Assembly (NCBI GenBank): GCA_020636095.1
Contig: JACJYN010000005.1
Span: 1-64,000, forward strand
Length of the DNA stretch: 64,000 nucleotides
Direction: 5' to 3'
Source of the DNA: Lewinellaceae bacterium
GTDB lineage: Bacteria; Bacteroidota; Bacteroidia; Chitinophagales; Saprospiraceae
This document shows positions 54,674-63,585 of this stretch, in pieces. Both the position numbers and the translations under genes were made by a program. Within the stretch, counting starts at the first letter, position 1, and the number at the start of each line of letters is the position of its first letter. Under the pieces are notes generated by a model, which ran no database searches, had not been told where the DNA came from, and saw nothing but the letters and a program-made list of their open reading frames with translations.

Positions 54674-55228
54674 ATGTCTACAAAACGAGCAGAAGACATA
54701 CTTAACCGCCTAAAGTCCGATGACCGGGCTGCCCTGAAAGACCTCTTTCAGGAGCACTACTCGCTTGTTTGCCAGTCGATTCACCGCTTTATACGAGACC
54801 ACGCCACTACCGAAGACCTGGCCCAGGAAGTATTCCTGCGGTTTTGGGAAAAACGCCATTCCATACAAGTAACCTCCTCGCTGCCCGCCTACCTGCGGCG
54901 GATGGCCATGAACGAAGCGCTGGGTTACCTCCGGCGCAATAAGCGCTACGAAGAGGATGAGTTCGTCCCCGAAAATGAAACCGAAACCGGCCCCAGCGCC
55001 GAAGAGGCTTACCTGCACGAGGAATTGCAGGAGAGCGTGGCGGCGGCGATCAACTCCCTGCCACCCAAATGCCGAACGGTCTTCCAACTCAGCCGTTACG
55101 AAGAACTGACCTATAAAGAGATCGCCGATCAGATGGGTATTTCCGTAAAAACGGTGGAAAACCAGATGAGCAAAGCGCTTCGGGTTCTTCGGGAACGCCT
55201 GCAGGGGTACCTGCATTTCTTTTTGTAG
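54674..55228 (+). CDS. ECF RNA polymerase sigma factor
   Basis: A 184-aa sigma-70 family factor of the extracytoplasmic type: region 2 (LFQEHYSLVCQSIHRFI, then ATTEDLAQEVFLRFWEKR) and region 4 (INSLPPKCRTVFQLSRYEELTYKEIADQMGISVKTVENQMSKALRVLRERL). It is followed by an anti-sigma FecR gene, so it should be held inactive at the membrane until a signal arrives. Such pairs in Bacteroidota usually control SusCD-like nutrient uptake. Here the third gene is a different kind of STN protein. Confidence 0.93.
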   Translation: MSTKRAEDILNRLKSDDRAALKDLFQEHYSLVCQSIHRFIRDHATTEDLAQEVFLRFWEKRHSIQVTSSLPAYLRRMAMNEALGYLRRNKRYEEDEFVPENETETGPSAEEAYLHEELQESVAAAINSLPPKCRTVFQLSRYEELTYKEIADQMGISVKTVENQMSKALRVLRERLQGYLHFFL

Positions 55229-55359
55229 ACAAGAAAAGAATATAGTTTTCGATCTCCAACGCCTCTCCCGGCCCGATAAAAAAAATCAAAAAAAACCTTC
55301 CTTCCATAGGGGTATGCCCCGGGCAGGAACATCCTACAATCGGAAAGAGAAACTGAACA

Positions 55360-56400
55360 ATGGAAAACACAAAATATATGGATCTTATCGGCCGGTACCT
55401 TTCCGGTGACATTTCGGCCGGCGAAAAAGCCGAGCTGATGGCCTGGGTGGATGCCGACAGCGCCAACAAGGCGTTCTTCGATGAAATGATCCGGTTATGG
55501 AGTGTGTCCAGTGAGTACGAGGAAGAACCATTCGAGACGGATGCGAAAGCGGCCTGGGCTGCTTTCGAAAAAAAGTTTGACCAGCGCTTCTCCGGCAGCC
55601 CCCCCGGCGCCCTTTCGGGGAATCATATTCCGGAGGCGAAAGTAGTTAAGATGCGCCCTCTGCGGCGGGCGCTTCAATATGCGGCTGCCATCTTGCTGCT
55701 GCTGGCGGCAGGATACTGGCTTTTCTCTACCGTTGGAGACAGCTCCATCCAGATGGCCAGCGTTCGCACCGGAGCCGGCGAACAAAAGGAACTCGCTCTG
55801 CCGGATGGAAGCAAGATCGTGCTGAACGAAAATTCGGAACTCGCTTATGTGGCATCTTTCGAAGAACGAAGGGTAACGCTCTCGGGCGAGGCTTTCTTCG
55901 AGGTCACCAAACTCAATGGAAAAACCTTTACCATCGATGCCGAAGGCGCCACCACAACGGTGCTGGGCACTTCCTTCAATGTGCGGGCCTATCCATCAGA
56001 AGATAAAGTGGAGGTAAGTGTTAAAACCGGGAAAGTCGCCCTGGAAAAAGCGGAGGGCACCAGCCAGAAAATCATCCTGGAAGCCGGTAAAGCAGGCACT
56101 TATAATAAGCAGAAAGAGGTGGTGGAAGAAATGCTCATCTCCAATGCGGATGCCTGGAAGACCAGCCGCCTTGATTTTGACAGTATTCCGCTGAGCGCCG
56201 TAGTGGAAGCGCTGGAACGGTACTTTAATGTTGATGTCGAAGTGGCGAACCCCCAACTGCTCAAGTGTTCCTTCAACGGCCAGTTTGTGCAACCTGAACT
56301 TCAGGATATCCTGAACACCTTGTCCTATACCATGGCGCTGGAGGTTGAAAAGCAAAACGGCGCCTATGTGCTGAGCGGAGATGCCTCCCGATGTAAGTAA
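55360..56400 (+). CDS. FecR-family anti-sigma factor
   Basis: A 346-aa protein: an N-terminal cytoplasmic anti-sigma part (MDLIGRYLSGDISAGEKAELMAWVDAD), one membrane helix (LQYAAAILLLLAAGYWLFST, about 105-124), a periplasmic FecR domain (TGAGEQKELALPDGSKIVLNENSELAY; VTLSGEAFFEVTK; VLGTSFNVRAYPSEDKVEVSVKTGKV) and a C-terminal DUF4974-type secretin-like domain (IPLSAVVEALERYFNVDVEV; YTMALEVEKQNGAYVL). It presumably binds the ECF sigma encoded upstream and senses the STN protein encoded downstream. Confidence 0.92.
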   Translation: MENTKYMDLIGRYLSGDISAGEKAELMAWVDADSANKAFFDEMIRLWSVSSEYEEEPFETDAKAAWAAFEKKFDQRFSGSPPGALSGNHIPEAKVVKMRPLRRALQYAAAILLLLAAGYWLFSTVGDSSIQMASVRTGAGEQKELALPDGSKIVLNENSELAYVASFEERRVTLSGEAFFEVTKLNGKTFTIDAEGATTTVLGTSFNVRAYPSEDKVEVSVKTGKVALEKAEGTSQKIILEAGKAGTYNKQKEVVEEMLISNADAWKTSRLDFDSIPLSAVVEALERYFNVDVEVANPQLLKCSFNGQFVQPELQDILNTLSYTMALEVEKQNGAYVLSGDASRCK

Positions 56401-56425
56401 CCGTGAATTAAGCGCAGGATCAATT

Positions 56426-58108
56426 ATGAAAAACACCGGATTGTTATTCTTTTTTGGCTTTCTTTTCGGCCTGTCAACCCTCCAGGGGCAGCCGCTGGAG
56501 CAGCTTGTCACCCTGCGCTATTCCAGTGAACCGCTGGGCGATGTGCTGGCCGATATCAGCCGAAACTATCCGGTGCGCTTCTCATACAGCCCTAACTTCA
56601 TTCCGGTAGATCGCCATGTGACGCTGAACGTGGTCAATGAACCACTGGCGGCTGCGCTGGACAATATTGCCGAGCAGGTGCCGGTAGCTTATGCGGCGGT
56701 GGGCGGCCAGGTGCTCCTCAAACCGGACAACAGCCGCGAAAACCAGCTGGGGCAATTGCAGACCCTCAAGGGCAAGGTACGCCAGACGAGCCCGATTTAT
56801 CCCAATGAACCGGCAGTTGACCCGCAAACCAAAGCGGAAAGAGAACGGCTGATGCGCAAAATGTATCCCATCGGGGAAGCGGGCAAAACCAAAGTGATCC
56901 AGGGCGGCGGCGACAGCTACCGGGAGATCAACCTGGCGGTTTTTTACCGGCCGGCTCCCGAGATCATGAAAGAAGAAGAACCCGCTCGGAAAAATACGGC
57001 GGATACCCGCCTGGCGCAGATTTCGCTCCTGCCTTTCGTAGGAACGAACGCCTTCCGAAGCAATGAGATCACCAATAAGTACTCCGTAAACCTGCTTTGG
57101 GGCACCAACGGCGGTGTCGATGGCATGGAAGTAGGCGGCTTTGTGAATAATGTGAAGAACGACGTACGCGGCGTACAGGTGGCCGGCTTTGGCAGCCGGG
57201 TAGGAGGCAAGGTAAACGGAACACAGGTCTCCGGGCTGTTCAATATCATTGGCGATAGCCTCACCGGCGTGCAGGCCGCCGGGCTGATGAATATCGCCGG
57301 TGATGCCCAGGCCGTGCAGGCCGCCGGGCTGTCCAATGTCACCAACGGCGATTTTACCGGCGTTCAGGCCGCCGGGTTGTTCAATGTCTCCGCCGGCAAT
57401 GCCGATGGGCTGCAGGCCGCCGGGTTGTTCAACTACTGCGACGGCAAAACGAAAACCCAATTGTCTTCCCTGTTCAACATTGCAGGGGACGTTCAGGTGG
57501 GGCAGGCCAGCGCCCTGCTCAATGTTGGTAAAAAAGTCAGCGGATTTCAGATCGCTCTGGTCAACGTGGCGGATACGGTGAGCGGCGTGCCGGTCGGCTT
57601 GATCAACATCATCAAAAATGGTTACAACCGGTTCGAACTGTCGGCCAATGACGCCTTCTACGCCAATGCTTCCATGAAACTGGGCGCCTACCGCTTCTAT
57701 AATATCATCCAACTCGGCGCCCGCTGGGATAAGGCGCCGGACGCAGGCGGCGCCTCGCTGATGAGCTGGGGGCTGGGCTACGGACTGGGCACGGCCCTGC
57801 GCATCAATCCACGCCTGCTGCTCAACGTCGAAGCGGTAGCCATCCACATCAACGAAATGGAGCGCTGGACCCGTGAGCTGAACCTGCTGAACCAACTGCG
57901 GTTCACCCTGGATTTTCACCAGGAAAACCGGCGCACGAGCTTTTTCGCCGGCCCGGTGGCCAACGTCCTGGTTTCCAAATTGTACGATCCCGATACCGGA
58001 ACGGTGGGGTCAACCGCCATAAGCCCGTCGTATACCTTCCTGGATCATACCAAGGGCGGCGCCAATGTGAAATTATGGGTAGGCGTACAGGCAGGGGTTC
58101 GGTTCTGA
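56426..58108 (+). CDS. STN-domain protein with LA_2272-type surface repeats
   Basis: A 560-aa exported protein with a signal peptide ending L-Q-G-Q. An STN-like domain (residues about 25-105: LGDVLADISRNYPVRFSYSPNFIP, LAAALDNIAEQVPVAYAAVGGQVLL) is followed by a linker and then about ten tandem copies of an 18-20-residue unit of the form GVQAAGLFNIAGD (residues about 230-400), as in LA_2272 surface-repeat proteins, and a beta-rich end. No TonB-dependent receptor barrel is recognised. It lies 25 bp after the FecR gene, so it is probably the sensor or target of that cassette. Confidence 0.82.
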   Translation: MKNTGLLFFFGFLFGLSTLQGQPLEQLVTLRYSSEPLGDVLADISRNYPVRFSYSPNFIPVDRHVTLNVVNEPLAAALDNIAEQVPVAYAAVGGQVLLKPDNSRENQLGQLQTLKGKVRQTSPIYPNEPAVDPQTKAERERLMRKMYPIGEAGKTKVIQGGGDSYREINLAVFYRPAPEIMKEEEPARKNTADTRLAQISLLPFVGTNAFRSNEITNKYSVNLLWGTNGGVDGMEVGGFVNNVKNDVRGVQVAGFGSRVGGKVNGTQVSGLFNIIGDSLTGVQAAGLMNIAGDAQAVQAAGLSNVTNGDFTGVQAAGLFNVSAGNADGLQAAGLFNYCDGKTKTQLSSLFNIAGDVQVGQASALLNVGKKVSGFQIALVNVADTVSGVPVGLINIIKNGYNRFELSANDAFYANASMKLGAYRFYNIIQLGARWDKAPDAGGASLMSWGLGYGLGTALRINPRLLLNVEAVAIHINEMERWTRELNLLNQLRFTLDFHQENRRTSFFAGPVANVLVSKLYDPDTGTVGSTAISPSYTFLDHTKGGANVKLWVGVQAGVRF

Positions 58109-58286
58109 TGAGCTAACACCCAACCGTTACGGAACGCAATATTCGGAATGCACCTATGCCTTCCGGCCTCATTCCTATGCCAGAAAGAAAGGACCTCCGC
58201 CCGGCCAATAAGGACGCAGCAAAGGCTTGCCTCCGCTGCCGGCGAACGAAAACAATCTACATAATCATTTTAAAAAGCAGAAAAAC

Positions 58287-58886
58287 ATGAAAAGGATAGT
58301 ATTGGCTTTGGTTTTGGGCTGCCTGGCTATGGCGGCCAGCGCACAACACGAAACTATTTTCAACAACGCCCGGGTAGTGGGTGGCTTTGGCGCTCCCATC
58401 GTGGAAATGGGGCTGGGCAATGAAATGACAACGGCTGTAGGCGGCGGCGGCGCTATTGTGATCGACAACTTCTTCATCGGCGGGTACGGGGTCGGCAGCG
58501 TGGATTTTAATGCCCTGATCGAAGATGAGAATATTCAACAGATCGACCTGGGGCACGGAGGTTTCTGGCTGGGTTATACGCTCGCACCGTATAAGATCAT
58601 CCACCTCTACACCAGTGCCCGTATCGGCTGGGGGGGCGTAGGGATCGATGTGTCGAACAACTCCAACTTCCCCAGAGATGTAGACAATGTGTTCGTCCTG
58701 ACTCCTGAACTGGGCGTCGAACTCAACGTCGCTAAATGGTTCCGCATTGCCGGCACCGTCGGCTACCGCTACGTCGATGGCGTCAACGAAAATCTCGGCT
58801 TCTACAAACAGGATGACTTCAATGGCGCCCTTGCCAACCTGACTTTCCGCTTCGGCTGGTTTGGCTGGCGAAGGGGGAGCAGGTAG
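58287..58886 (+). CDS. Small outer-membrane beta-barrel-like protein
   Basis: A 199-aa exported protein: signal peptide MKRIVLALVLGCLAMAASAQ, then alternating amphipathic strands (GGGGAIVIDNFFIGGYGVGSVDF; LYTSARIGWGGVGIDVSN; LGVELNVAKWFRIAGTVGYRYVDGV) with aromatic girdles typical of 8-10-strand barrels, ending in FRFGWFGW. The start at 58287 is set by the signal peptide. It may belong to the ECF/FecR/STN unit 180 bp upstream. Function unknown. Confidence 0.8.
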   Translation: MKRIVLALVLGCLAMAASAQHETIFNNARVVGGFGAPIVEMGLGNEMTTAVGGGGAIVIDNFFIGGYGVGSVDFNALIEDENIQQIDLGHGGFWLGYTLAPYKIIHLYTSARIGWGGVGIDVSNNSNFPRDVDNVFVLTPELGVELNVAKWFRIAGTVGYRYVDGVNENLGFYKQDDFNGALANLTFRFGWFGWRRGSR

Positions 58887-58934
58887 GAGCAGGGGATGGG
58901 GGTAAGTGTATGGACTGAATGATTGGCTACCGTT

Positions 58935-59217
58935 CGGAAGGGGGAATTCGGAGTTCGGAGGTTCGGGATTCGGGGATTCGGAGTTCGGAGGTTCGGGATT
59001 CGGGGATTCGGAGTTCGGAGGTTCGGAATTCGGAGTTCGGAGTTCGGAGGTTCGGAGTTCGGAGGTTCGGGATTCGGGATTCGGAATTCGGAGGTTCGGA
59101 ATTCGGAGGTTCGGGATTCGGGGATTCGGAGTTCGGAGGTTCGGGATTCGGAATTCGGAGTTCGGAGGTTCGGAGTTCGGAGGTTCGGGGTTCGGGGGTT
59201 CGGGGGTTCGGAAGGCG
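58935..59217. repeat. Eight-base-word array TTCGGAGTTCGGAGG / TTCGGGATTCGGGGA
   Basis: About 280 bp of almost uninterrupted TTCGGNNN words with the variable triplets AAT, AGT, AGG, GAT and GGA. It is the purest example of the family. The gap 58887-59486 has no gene. Confidence 0.95.
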
Positions 59218-59289
59218 GCTGAAAGAAGTTGGAATAGAACTCCAGCTCTTCTTGAGTTGATGGGGATAGTCCAGTTTTCTGTGTCTTTT

Positions 59290-59395
59290 AAGGCTACCGT
59301 TCCTGTGTTGGACGAGTTCGCGGTTCGGTATTCGCTGTTCGCAACCACGGCAGGCTGCTTGGGCTTACCTGCTTCTAATTGTGTCCAACGTTAGA
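59290..59395 (+). repeat. Dispersed element, copy 4
   Basis: GGCTACCGTTCCTGTG, TTGGACGAGTTCGCGG, TTCGGTATTCGCTGTTCGCA, CGGCAGGCTGCTTGGGC and TTACCTGCTTCTAATTGTG. It includes three words of the neighbouring array type, so it could be the source of array words. Confidence 0.85.
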
Positions 59396-59486
59396 CGAGT
59401 AGCCTCTTTTAAAAAACGTCTCTTGATTTTCAGTGATTTGCGAATTGCGAACACTCCCGACTTAAAAACCAAAAAAAAATCTCATT

Positions 59487-60227
59487 ATGAAACAGATTCA
59501 ATGGATGTTATTTGCATTAGCAATAACCTTAACTACCAGCAGTTGCTTCATCAACGTCAACGATGAAGACGGGTTCTTTGGCAGCTGCGTTAATGGGTCC
59601 GGCCCCATCGTTACCCGCGAACTGGTCGTGGCGCCCTTTACCGGCGTAGAAATGCCTATCTCGGCTGATGTGTTTCTCAAGCAGGGCCCGGAACAAAAGG
59701 TGATCGTCGAAGGGAAAGACAATATTATTGACGAGATCGAACTGGATGTACAGAACGGAATCTGGAAGATCGAATTCAACCGCTGTGTCCGCGATATCGG
59801 CCAGCTGCGTGTTTTTATCACCATGCCCGAACTGACACACCTGCGCGTTTCCGGCTCCGGCGATGTGGTCGGCGAAAACACCTTTGTCATACAAGACCTG
59901 GAGATCGATATTCCCGGTTCCGGCAATGTCGACCTCTCCCTCGAAGCCGATGACCTCGATATCGATATTCCCGGTTCCGGCCGCCTCACCCTTGAAGGGG
60001 TTGCCGATGAGACTAAATACCGCATTTCCGGCTCCGGCGATGTGCACGCCTTCAACCTGGAGTGCCGCGTAGCCGATATCTCCATCCCCGGTTCCGGCGA
60101 CGTGGAGGTGTTTGCCACCGAACTCCTCAAAGTACGCATCAGCGGCTCCGGCGATGTCTTCTACCGGGGAGACCCCGCGCTGGATATCAGCATTACCGGT
60201 TCCGGCGATGTGATTGACGCCAATTAA
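59487..60227 (+). CDS. Head-GIN-domain (DUF2807) lipoprotein
   Basis: A 246-aa exported protein. The signal peptide ends in TTSSC, a probable lipobox Cys. The body is a DUF2807 beta-helix with six or more evenly spaced SGSGDV/PGSGNV/PGSGRL turns (residues about 115-243), and FTGVEMPISADVFLKQG opens the domain. Such proteins are widespread in Bacteroidota and are thought to bind at the cell surface; no activity is established. Confidence 0.9.
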   Translation: MKQIQWMLFALAITLTTSSCFINVNDEDGFFGSCVNGSGPIVTRELVVAPFTGVEMPISADVFLKQGPEQKVIVEGKDNIIDEIELDVQNGIWKIEFNRCVRDIGQLRVFITMPELTHLRVSGSGDVVGENTFVIQDLEIDIPGSGNVDLSLEADDLDIDIPGSGRLTLEGVADETKYRISGSGDVHAFNLECRVADISIPGSGDVEVFATELLKVRISGSGDVFYRGDPALDISITGSGDVIDAN

Positions 60228-60312
60228 GAAAGTCGAAAGTGCGAAGCCGGAAGGCGGAAACTTTCCCAAGACAAACTATTTAGGGTGTTTCTTTTGAGAG
60301 TGCGTTCTGGAG

Positions 60313-60342
60313 AGCCCTGCTTTTGGCAGGGCTTTCTTTGTT
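60313..60342 (+). terminator. Intrinsic terminator after the head-GIN gene
   Basis: AGCCCTGC (60313-60320), loop TTTTG, GCAGGGCT (60326-60333), then TTCTTTGTTT. Confidence 0.75.
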
Positions 60343-60397
60343 TCGCAACTTTTTGCCGCCCCCCGTACCCGTAGTCGGGGGGCCACCTCCACGTGCT

Positions 60398-61129
60398 CTA
60401 AAACCTCGAATCCAGATAATAGGGCAGCATTTTGCGCCAGGAGGGCCAATCGTGGGGAATATCGTGGCCCCAGATATCCAGTTCATGGGGGATGCCTTTG
60501 GCGTGAAGCAGGGCGGATAAGCGCCGGGAAGCGTCGGGCTGCTCCCAGTCGCCGGAGCCGGTAACGATATGAATGTGGCCGCTTTTTTTAATCAGCGGCA
60601 GATAATAGTCATCGTTGAGGTTGGGCAGATACTGTATGGGGGAGTTGAAATAGACATCTTCATCGTGATACCCTTTGGTGTAAGTGCTCAGGTCGTAATC
60701 GCCGCTCATGGCAATGACGCCATTGATGAGGTCGGGCCGGCGGAAGAAGAGGTTGGCGGCGTGCAGCGCGCCAAAAGAAGCCCCACTGGCGATGATGGAG
60801 GTTTCCTGGCTGGTCATATTCTTTACAAAAGGAATCACCTCATTAAAGATGTACTCGTTGAACTGCTGGTGGCGGATGGCCTTATGGCGGGGTTGCATGT
60901 ACTGGTTGAGCCAGCTCTCCGCGTTGATGCTGTTGACGGAAAATACCTTTACCTTGCCCTCGTTGATCTGCCGGCTGATGGAGTCGATCAGATGAAAGCG
61001 CTCGTATTCCAGAAAATCCGCAGCAGCAGTGGGGAACAGCAATAAGGCCGTGCCGTAGTGGCCATAGACAGCTACTTCCATCGTCTTGTTGAGGGAGGGG
61101 CTGTGCCAGGAGTGGATTTCTCGTTTCAT
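60398..61129 (-). CDS. Esterase-D-like alpha/beta hydrolase
   Basis: A 243-aa hydrolase of the putative esterase family (PF00756 type). The nucleophile elbow is G-A-S-F-G in IIASGASFGALHAANLFFRRP (about residue 118); a catalytic His is likely in WGHDIPHDWPSW near the C-terminus, with an acid before it (VTGSGDWEQPD). SLNKTMEVAVYGHYGTALLLFPTA is the usual start. Proteins like this are cytosolic esterases; the natural substrate is unknown. Confidence 0.88.
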   Translation of the reverse strand: MKREIHSWHSPSLNKTMEVAVYGHYGTALLLFPTAAADFLEYERFHLIDSISRQINEGKVKVFSVNSINAESWLNQYMQPRHKAIRHQQFNEYIFNEVIPFVKNMTSQETSIIASGASFGALHAANLFFRRPDLINGVIAMSGDYDLSTYTKGYHDEDVYFNSPIQYLPNLNDDYYLPLIKKSGHIHIVTGSGDWEQPDASRRLSALLHAKGIPHELDIWGHDIPHDWPSWRKMLPYYLDSRF

Positions 61130-61222
61130 GGTTGAGGACTGAGTGAATGAATGAGTGAGTGAATGAATGAATGATTGATTGAATGAAGGGCGAAGATAGT
61201 CTGTTTTACTGTTGCAGCATAA

Positions 61223-61272
61223 AAAAAGTAGCGCCCATCACCAAGATCTTCCGGTGATGGGCGCTACTTTTT
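61223..61272. terminator. Strong bidirectional terminator hairpin
   Basis: A perfect 20-bp stem, AAAAAGTAGCGCCCATCACC (61223-61242) with its complement (61253-61272), loop AAGATCTTCC, A-run before and T-run after. It serves the minus-strand gene 61321-62364. Confidence 0.88.
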
Positions 61273-61320
61273 TGTTACCTGTAAGAGCATGTTTGCCGCC
61301 CAATCTTTGGCCTCCAAACA

Positions 61321-62364
61321 TTATTTTCCGTTCGCCACCGCTTTGGCATCACCAGTGGAGAAGGAAGCATCGCTGAAAAAATCCCCCTTGGCCAGGCTAT
61401 CGAAGAAATGCTCCAGATAACGGGCCATTTCCTTACGCGACCCCCTGTCCAGCAATGAAAACGTTTCCACACAGCTGATCAACTCTGCTTTTTTAGCCTG
61501 GAAGAGCCGGATGGTTTTGTCTATGTCTGAACGGCTGGCCTTCTCTCCCATATACACCCGCTGGCCCACAAATTCCTGTCCGACATCCTGGTTGGGAATG
61601 GCGTAGTTGGCATCGACCAGGCCGGAGAAGTCAAAATCGTAGGGGCTGATCCAGTAGTTGCCGCCATCAACCGGCTTCATGATCTTCAGGTTGCGGCCCA
61701 TTGCCAGCGACCAGTCGGTATTGCCGATCATGTACTGGAACATGGCATGGGTGAGGTACACTTCCGTGTTGATGTTGGAAGCGCTCAGGCCGTAACATTC
61801 TTCGCATTCCTCGCTATTGAGGCGGGCGGCCAACTCATCGGTATCTTCCAGCAGGATGCCGTATTTGGTGAAGCGGGCATCGGTATCGGTATCGATGTAA
61901 GTGACCTCCACCAACTGAGCCCTGAAGTTATAAGGAGTCAGCTTGCTGTAAAGTTGGTAAGCCAGGTATTCGCGAAGGACGGCTTCCTGTCCTTCCTTAC
62001 CTTCCTGGCAGTGGGTGACGAGTTTGAGGTCGTCGAAGGGAAGCAGGCCGCGAGCTTTCAGGTCTTGCTTGGAAAAGTCGATCTTGATGGGCGGGAATTC
62101 ACAGATGCGCCGGCGAAAACGGCCCCGGACGTTGACTTCCGTGCTCCATTCCTGGGCTTGCCCCTGCTTATCGGTAAAGCGAAAGACCGCGGCTTGCTCC
62201 GCATCCGTTCTCGCGTGGCTTTCCAAAGTAGCCAGGCTTAGCTCCAGTTCCACCTGCAGGACGCCTTCGCGTTGCATTTCATTGAAGATCGTCTGGAAGT
62301 TGGCCAGAGCTAAGCCGGGTACAAAAATAATCGCTGCTAAAAGCGCTTTAAAATAGGTTTTCAT
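61321..62364 (-). CDS. Exported protein of unknown function, weakly CotH-like
   Basis: A 347-aa protein with a cleavable signal peptide (MKTYFKALLAAIIFVPGLALA). The body has no domain I can name with certainty, but WSTEVNVRGRFRRRICEFPPIKIDFSK, YTHAMFQY-like helices, NTDWSLAMGRNLKIM and YWISPYDFDFSGLVDA resemble the core of CotH-like atypical kinases, where the latter motifs bind ATP and metal. Comparable proteins occur across Saprospiria. The start at 62364 is set by the signal peptide. Confidence 0.72.
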   Translation of the reverse strand: MKTYFKALLAAIIFVPGLALANFQTIFNEMQREGVLQVELELSLATLESHARTDAEQAAVFRFTDKQGQAQEWSTEVNVRGRFRRRICEFPPIKIDFSKQDLKARGLLPFDDLKLVTHCQEGKEGQEAVLREYLAYQLYSKLTPYNFRAQLVEVTYIDTDTDARFTKYGILLEDTDELAARLNSEECEECYGLSASNINTEVYLTHAMFQYMIGNTDWSLAMGRNLKIMKPVDGGNYWISPYDFDFSGLVDANYAIPNQDVGQEFVGQRVYMGEKASRSDIDKTIRLFQAKKAELISCVETFSLLDRGSRKEMARYLEHFFDSLAKGDFFSDASFSTGDAKAVANGK

Positions 62365-62526
62365 GATAAATTTCACTTCTGGTGTCGGGTGATTTGATGT
62401 ATTCAAGTGTCAAAAGGTTACTCCAAAAGTGAATTTTTTAGGTGCGGGGTTCAACTTTATTTGATTAACCTGGGCCAATTACCTATTAAATGATCATTTC
62501 AAATGAATGAATGCTGAAACTGGGGG

Positions 62527-63585
62527 CTATTCGGCCCCAGGAGCCGGGGCGATGGCTTGTGCCCGCCTCTGTAAGGTCTCCATAATTTCTGCTTCGGAGG
62601 CAAAAGTGCCATCGATATTAATGACGTGGCTGGCCAGCTTTTGGTAGCGCTTATTCATCAGATAGTAGAAAATCTGCAGGAAGTCCAGGCCTTCGAAGAT
62701 GATGGCCTTATTTCTGGCGTACTCCCCTGTGTTGCTCCTGAAATTTTCGGGGTGTTGCGTCCAGTGGAGGTTGGGGCGTACGTGGTGGCTGGTGTGATAG
62801 CCATCGTTCCAACACCGTTTATTATATCTAATGTTAATGCAGTTGATACTGCTTTTGTAAAAGTTATCCGGCTCTTCCGGATCGATAAAGGAATGCTGAG
62901 TCCAGTTGCCCATCATCGTGAGAAACCTGAAAATGAAAAATGGAATAATGAAAGCCACGAGCGTTGCCGGGAAGTTGATAAAAGATAAGACGATGACAAA
63001 AATAAAGAAGCCTCCTTCGCCGACCGCCAGGCGCCGTTTTAGGGTGTTGCGCTTTTTATGGCTGAGGTATTGATACACATCGATGGCGCCCCGGGAGAGG
63101 AAACGCCAGAAGTAAGACAGGAAAGACAGAAAGCTGTCGCGCTGGTACTTCATCGTGCTGCTTCTGTCTTCTTCCATATTATTTTCAACATGGTGCATTC
63201 CTATGTGGTGGACGAAGTAGGTTTCCGGGGAGTGCCCGAAAAAAGGCGCCAGTATCCAGGGCAGGTAGTAATTCATCCAGTTGTACTGCTTTTTAAAAAA
63301 TATGCGGTGGCTGGTACAGTGCAGCATGAGGCCAAAGGGGCCCTTGAAATATAAATTGTTGAGGTATAAATAGAGCAGGGCGGCTGTCCACCAAACCCAT
63401 CCCGGTATGCCTGGAATATATAAAAGCACAGCCAGCGGTAAGATGGCCAACGTGATGGCCAGGGTCAGGGAGGCAAATGGCAAATCCCGTTCATCATTGA
63501 TGAAATTCAGGAAAAACCGGTGAATAAAAGAATGCTTCTGTTTTTTCTCAAAAACAGGATCGTAGATAGTGCCTAAAGTACGCAT
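62527..63585 (-). CDS. Membrane fatty acid desaturase
   Basis: A 352-aa membrane di-iron enzyme. The three histidine boxes are H-C-T-S-H (in LMLHCTSHRIF), H-H-I-G-M-H-H and H-T-S-H-H (GYHTSHHVRPN), among four to six hydrophobic helices (SLTLAITLAILPLAVLLYI; FIFVIVLSFINFPATLVAFIIPFFIFRFL). It should introduce a double bond into membrane acyl chains. The electron donor is not encoded nearby. Confidence 0.88.
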   Translation of the reverse strand: MRTLGTIYDPVFEKKQKHSFIHRFFLNFINDERDLPFASLTLAITLAILPLAVLLYIPGIPGWVWWTAALLYLYLNNLYFKGPFGLMLHCTSHRIFFKKQYNWMNYYLPWILAPFFGHSPETYFVHHIGMHHVENNMEEDRSSTMKYQRDSFLSFLSYFWRFLSRGAIDVYQYLSHKKRNTLKRRLAVGEGGFFIFVIVLSFINFPATLVAFIIPFFIFRFLTMMGNWTQHSFIDPEEPDNFYKSSINCINIRYNKRCWNDGYHTSHHVRPNLHWTQHPENFRSNTGEYARNKAIIFEGLDFLQIFYYLMNKRYQKLASHVINIDGTFASEAEIMETLQRRAQAIAPAPGAE

